Positions 6,324 through 9,479 of a DNA stretch of 9,479 bases are shown in pieces. The stretch is from NCBI GenBank assembly GCA_022822575.1, contig JAJEBJ010000483.1, positions 1 to 9,479 on the forward strand, read 5' to 3'. Made by a program: the position numbers and the translations under genes. This stretch comes from Alphaproteobacteria bacterium. GTDB lineage: Bacteria; Pseudomonadota; Alphaproteobacteria; SP197. Every line of letters starts with the position of its first letter. Position 1 is the stretch's first letter. The notes under the pieces are model-generated. The model searched no databases, was not told the origin of the DNA, and saw only the letters and a program-made list of their open reading frames with translations.

Positions 6324-6959
6324 TCAAGCGGACTGCCGGGCGGTTGTCAGACGGCCTGGCGAGATCGAACACTGGCCGCGGTCCGGATTGGGCTCGACCG
6401 CACGCCCGAGGATGTCGCCGAGATCGTCAGCGCCACCGACATAGTCTCCATCGATCCAGATCTGCGGCACCGTGATCGGCGTCTTGGGTCCGACGATCGG
6501 CTTGACCCGCGCCAGCATCTCGTAGAGCGCTGCCGGCTCACGCACCACGTCATGATAGGTATAGGTGATCCCTGCCTCGTCGAGATAGTCCTTGGCGCGC
6601 ACGCAATGCGGACAGGTTGCCTTGCCGAACAGCCTGTTCCCGGCAAGGGGCGTACGCTTGGCGTGCGCCTCGATGATGGCCTGGGTGAGCACCCCCCGGT
6701 TGAGTGCCGCTCCCTGGCTGACAAGGCGCCCCTCCACCAGAACGATGGGAGCGTGCCAGCCGCCCTTCGGCAGGGGTTTCCACCAGTGTGTCAACCAGTC
6801 GAGGGTATCAACCTCGACCGGCACACCGCCGAGTTCGGTCTCCACGACATCGGCAATCACGTCCCTGGTCAGAGCGCATTCACCACAGGGGATCTTCACG
6901 CTGAACGGTCCCCACGCACCCGCCCATCGATACAGTGTGACATTGACCGGCTTCGTCAT
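6324..6959 (-). CDS. Tandem thioredoxin-like / glutaredoxin protein
   Basis: A 211-residue cytosolic-looking protein (no signal peptide) with two thioredoxin-fold domains. The N-terminal domain (about 5-100) has a CGEC dithiol at 25-28 and a probable cis-proline at P71 in HAPIVLVEG. The C-terminal domain (about 107-185) is a glutaredoxin: active site CPHC at 116-119, TVPQIWIDG with cis-proline P165, and the GG motif (YVGGADDL) at 175-176 used for glutathione. About 25 unstructured residues follow. The start is set at ATG 6959, with GGAGG 10 bases upstream (6970-6974). The longer open frame to 7097 only overlaps the end of acoC. The gene sits 64 bases after acoC and 25 before the MFS gene, so it is likely co-transcribed. 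Disulfide reduction is inferred from the motifs; its role in the aco operon is unknown. Confidence 0.88.
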   Translation of the reverse strand: MTKPVNVTLYRWAGAWGPFSVKIPCGECALTRDVIADVVETELGGVPVEVDTLDWLTHWWKPLPKGGWHAPIVLVEGRLVSQGAALNRGVLTQAIIEAHAKRTPLAGNRLFGKATCPHCVRAKDYLDEAGITYTYHDVVREPAALYEMLARVKPIVGPKTPITVPQIWIDGDYVGGADDLGDILGRAVEPNPDRGQCSISPGRLTTARQSA

Positions 6960-6969
6960 GACCCCGTTT

Positions 6970-6974
6970 CCTCC
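6970..6974 (-). promoter_or_regulatory. Ribosome binding site of the tandem redox gene
   Basis: The - strand reads GGAGG, 10 bases before the ATG at 6959. It supports this start over the in-frame ATG at 7097, which lies inside acoC. Confidence 0.6.
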
Positions 6975-7023
6975 GCTTGCCGAGACAGCGTCGGACCGTG
7001 ATGGCGATTCACCACGTGCTTGC

Positions 7024-8124
7024 TCAACCGCTTGTCCAGGAGAGAATGAGCCGGTTGACCTCCGTCGACTTTTCCATCTGCACCATGTGTCCGGCACCGT
7101 CGATCACGGTTGCACCCTCTACCGACCGCGCATGGGCAGCCGGGATGATGGTATCCTCCGCTCCCCAGATGACGTGGCACGGGCATCCGATGCCCGCAAG
7201 GTCACCGGCAATGTTCGCGGCCTGACGGCCTCCGGGAAAGAGCGCGTCCCTGAGGGCTTCGAGGAAGGCGCCGACACCATCGAGACGCTTGTACTTCAGC
7301 ACGTCCTCGACCATGGAACGGTTGACCAGCGCCTGATCTGCAAAGAGATGCACCAGTACCGGCTTGAGGTCACGGCGCGACGCCGCCGAGACGAAACCGT
7401 CGAGGTAGGCGCCGTTGATCTCCTCGCCGAGACCCGCGGCGGCAATGAGGGTGAGCGAGGCGACGCGGTCCGGCCGATCAATTCCGATTCGGCCGGCGAC
7501 GAGTCCTCCCATGGAATGGCCAACGAGGTGAGCCCGGGCCACGCCGAGCGAGTCCATGAGGCCGATCACCGCATCCGTCATGGTCGCAAGCGAAGGCGCG
7601 TCAACGGACTTGACCGACTGACCATGGCCCGGCAGGTCGAGGGCGACAACAGGACCGGCCTCGGACAGTGCATCGATGTTGAAGAGCCAGTTGTCGAGAT
7701 CACCACCGAAGCCGTGAATCAGCAACACCGGTACCCCGTCACCGGGCCGTTCGGCATAGCGGATGCGTCCCACGGGCAGATCCTGGAACAGCCGGACCGG
7801 TTCTCCGTCGTCCTCCTCCTCGACCACGGGCGCCTCGAAGGATGCAACGTATGCGTCGATCTCCGAATCGGGAACCGACGGTGGCGCCAGAACGCCGAGC
7901 AGTGCGCGGACCGGATAGGTCTCTCCGGCCGTGCCGACGCGCCTGCGCAGGAGACCACCGTCGGTTGCCTCCACCGCATTGGCGATCTTGTCGGTCTCGA
8001 CATCCATGATCTCGTCGCCAGGAGAGATCTCGCTGCCCTCCTCGACAAGCCAGGACGAAAGGGTTCCCTGCTTCATGGAGAGACCCCATTTCGGCATGAG
8101 GATCGGAACAATCTCTTCGCTCAT
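7024..8124 (-). CDS. acoC: Acetoin dehydrogenase E2 component, lipoyl domain fused to alpha/beta hydrolase
   Basis: A 366-residue acyl-carrying subunit of an acetoin-dehydrogenase-type complex. Residues 1-80 form a biotinyl/lipoyl domain, with the lipoylation lysine K46 in DVETDKIANAVEA. A short acidic linker (about 96-110) follows. Residues from about 115 form an alpha/beta hydrolase: oxyanion segment LLIHGFGG (134-141), nucleophile S204 in GHSMGG, acid D324 in GAEDTIIP, and H346 in GAGHMVQ. The usual 2-oxoacid dehydrogenase E2 catalytic domain (HxxxDG) and peripheral-subunit-binding domain are absent. This is the known architecture of AcoC from acetoin-degrading bacteria, where the complex cleaves acetoin to acetaldehyde and acetyl-CoA. 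Its ATG overlaps the acoB stop as ATGA (8121-8124), indicating translational coupling. The exact substrate (acetoin or another alpha-hydroxyketone or diketone) is not proven. Confidence 0.92.
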   Translation of the reverse strand: MSEEIVPILMPKWGLSMKQGTLSSWLVEEGSEISPGDEIMDVETDKIANAVEATDGGLLRRRVGTAGETYPVRALLGVLAPPSVPDSEIDAYVASFEAPVVEEEDDGEPVRLFQDLPVGRIRYAERPGDGVPVLLIHGFGGDLDNWLFNIDALSEAGPVVALDLPGHGQSVKSVDAPSLATMTDAVIGLMDSLGVARAHLVGHSMGGLVAGRIGIDRPDRVASLTLIAAAGLGEEINGAYLDGFVSAASRRDLKPVLVHLFADQALVNRSMVEDVLKYKRLDGVGAFLEALRDALFPGGRQAANIAGDLAGIGCPCHVIWGAEDTIIPAAHARSVEGATVIDGAGHMVQMEKSTEVNRLILSWTSG

Positions 8125-9137
8125 GAGGGACGTTCTCCCATGGTCCGGCGCACCGCCTCGGCAATGCGCTCGGGCGAAGGAATGTAGAGATCCTCGAGCG
8201 CTGACGAGAACGGGACGGGTGCGTGGGGAGCGGTCACCATCGCAACCGGTCCCTTGAGAGACCCGAAGGCATCCTGGGCCACTGCCGCTGCAACATCCGA
8301 GGCGATTGAGCAGCGCGGATTGGCCTCGTCCACGCAGACGAGACGCCCGGTCATCTCGACGCTCTCGAACACGGTATCGAGATCAATGGGCGAGAGCGTG
8401 CGCAGGTCGATCACCTCGACGTCAATGCCCTCGCTCTTGAGCGTCTCCGAGGCATCGAGGGAATAGGGCACCATCATGCCATAGGTGACGATGGTCACGT
8501 CCCTTCCCTCCCTGGCGATGTTCGCCTCGCCGAAGGGGATGGCATAGGATTCTTCCGGCACATCGGTCTCGCGATCGTAGAGATTCTTGTGCTCCAGGAA
8601 GATCACCGGATCGTTGTCGCGGATCGACTGGATCAGGAGTCCCTTGGTGTCGTAGGCGTTGGAGGGACACACGACCTTGAGGCCCGGAATGTGGGTCATG
8701 ATCGGTGTCAGCATCTGGCTGTGCTGGGCCGCCGCCCTGAATCCCGCACCGCAGGTGGCCCGGATGACGACCGGGGTTTCCGCCTTGCCGCCGAACATGT
8801 AGCGGAACTTGGCGGCCTGGTTGAAAATCTGGTCGAGACACACACCCATGAAATCGATGAACATCAACTCGGCAACGGGGCGCAGACCGCAGGTTGCGGC
8901 GCCGATGGCGGCGCCGATGTAGGCGCTTTCCGAAAGCGGCGTGTCGATGAGCTGCCCCGGGTGCTTGTGGATGAGGCCCTTGGTGACGCCCATGGCGCCT
9001 CCCCAGGCGTCGTCCTCGCCGGGTGACCCGGTGCCGCCGACAATGTCCTCTCCGAGCACGACAACGGTCGGGTCCCGGCTCATCTCCTGGTCGAGTGCCT
9101 CGTTGATGGCGGCCTTCATGCTCAGTGCGCGTGCCAT
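8121..9137 (-). CDS. acoB: Acetoin dehydrogenase E1 component, beta subunit
   Basis: A 338-residue thiamine-diphosphate-dependent transketolase-like beta subunit, complete and of usual family length. It pairs with AcoA to cleave the ketone substrate and pass the acyl group to lipoyl-AcoC. Visible features are VVVLGEDI (25-32), IDTPLSE ending at E70 (equivalent to the glutamate that contacts the cofactor aminopyrimidine), AAAQHSQ with H139, and the C-terminal transketolase domain from about 205 (VTIVTYG...VIDLRTLSPID). GTGSPGEDDAWGG (35-47) is an insertion compared with pyruvate dehydrogenase E1 beta. Start ATG 9137 has GAGGAG nine bases upstream (9147-9152). The gene lies 30 bases after acoA and overlaps acoC by four bases. 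Close relatives include other 2-oxoacid dehydrogenase E1 betas. The aco assignment rests mainly on the hydrolase-type AcoC neighbour. Confidence 0.93.
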   Translation of the reverse strand: MARALSMKAAINEALDQEMSRDPTVVVLGEDIVGGTGSPGEDDAWGGAMGVTKGLIHKHPGQLIDTPLSESAYIGAAIGAATCGLRPVAELMFIDFMGVCLDQIFNQAAKFRYMFGGKAETPVVIRATCGAGFRAAAQHSQMLTPIMTHIPGLKVVCPSNAYDTKGLLIQSIRDNDPVIFLEHKNLYDRETDVPEESYAIPFGEANIAREGRDVTIVTYGMMVPYSLDASETLKSEGIDVEVIDLRTLSPIDLDTVFESVEMTGRLVCVDEANPRCSIASDVAAAVAQDAFGSLKGPVAMVTAPHAPVPFSSALEDLYIPSPERIAEAVRRTMGERPS

Positions 9138-9167
9138 GTCTCCATGCTCCTCAGGTGTCGGGATGCG

Positions 9168-9479
9168 TCAGTACGTTACGTAGACGTCGGTCGTCAGTTC
9201 GGCCGCCGACGGAAGAGGTGCCGCCTTCGCGCTCTCGACCGCGTCGTCGATGAGGTCCACCACCTCGGAGTCGATGCGGGCGAGTTCGCCGGATTCGACG
9301 ACGCCGGCTTCAAGGATCTTTCCGGTGAAAATCTTCAGGCAATCGCGGTGCGCGCGGTTCTCCTCGTTTTCTCCTGGTGCCCGGTAGGTCTGGGCATCCC
9401 CCTCGAAGTGACCGTAGAAGCGGATCATCTTGCACTCGAGAAGGGACGGACCGCCGCCCTCCCGGGCCCGCCGGATGAC
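9168..9479 (-). CDS. acoA: Acetoin dehydrogenase E1 component, alpha subunit, C-terminal part
   Basis: The open frame runs off the right edge, so only the last 103 codons are present; an internal Met at 9428 is not the start. The visible part reads ARE-GGGPSLLECKMIRFYGHF and then EGDAQTYR, the conserved C-terminal segment of AcoA and related 2-oxoacid dehydrogenase E1 alpha subunits. The catalytic thiamine-binding region lies outside the window. It forms the heterotetramer with AcoB, whose ATG comes 30 bases downstream of the TGA at 9168-9170. The operon promoter and any upstream acoX or regulator gene would be beyond the edge. Confidence 0.9.
   Translation of the reverse strand, partial: VIRRAREGGGPSLLECKMIRFYGHFEGDAQTYRAPGENEENRAHRDCLKIFTGKILEAGVVESGELARIDSEVVDLIDDAVESAKAAPLPSAAELTTDVYVTY

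Noticed and set aside
5555..6475. 306-codon open frame on the + strand
   Set aside because: It is antisense to the MFS gene, rich in His, Arg, Pro and Gly with no motifs: a codon-bias shadow.
6592..8187. 531-codon open frame on the + strand
   Set aside because: It is antisense to acoC and the redox gene, both of which have clear domain motifs. The translation shows no family features, and long antisense frames are expected in G+C-rich DNA.

Overview
The window is G+C-rich and carries tightly packed, proteobacterial-style genes. Gene content (a PhyH-type oxygenase, a flavin Baeyer-Villiger-type monooxygenase, an acetoin-dehydrogenase-type acoABC cluster with a hydrolase-type AcoC, MFS and M24 proteins) suits a metabolically versatile alphaproteobacterium. 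That assignment is inferred from gene content and base composition, not from a marker gene.

Left part (1-2756). The window opens inside a phytanoyl-CoA-dioxygenase-like gene on the + strand (ends 851). About 50 bases later comes a clear class II tRNA-Leu(CAA) with encoded CCA (904-990). A flavin monooxygenase of the Baeyer-Villiger class lies on the - strand, and its reading frame runs without a stop through the complement of the whole tRNA to a TGA at 900-902. Its last 40 or so residues are therefore not normal family sequence. The best start is a GTG at 2624 behind a strong Shine-Dalgarno sequence. The 132-base divergent gap to the next gene holds a perfect 7+7 inverted repeat.

Middle (2757-5056). 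A + strand M24 'pita-bread' hydrolase of the creatinase/ectoine-hydrolase type (2757-3920) appears to lack all five canonical metal ligands. It converges on a - strand AbiEi-type winged-helix antitoxin-like gene (3974-4774) that has no visible AbiEii toxin partner. Upstream of AbiEi is a short A+T-rich stretch with repeated ATTGT(C/G)A elements, then about 230 bases with no convincing gene.

Right part (5057-9479). All genes are on the - strand and look like one operon read right to left: acoA (E1 alpha, C-terminal part only), acoB (E1 beta), acoC (lipoyl domain fused to an alpha/beta hydrolase, 4-base ATGA overlap with acoB), a tandem thioredoxin-like/glutaredoxin protein, and an MFS carrier. 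The first three would cleave acetoin or a related alpha-hydroxyketone or 2-oxo substrate with thiamine diphosphate and transfer the acyl unit via lipoyl-lysine. The MFS carrier may move the substrate or a product. No E3 (dihydrolipoamide dehydrogenase) is present in the visible part; a two-domain dithiol protein occupies the next position instead.

Nothing in the window is clearly a new defence or mobile system. The items most worth checking are the monooxygenase/tRNA antisense overlap, the metal-ligand-free M24 protein, and the redox protein inside the aco operon.
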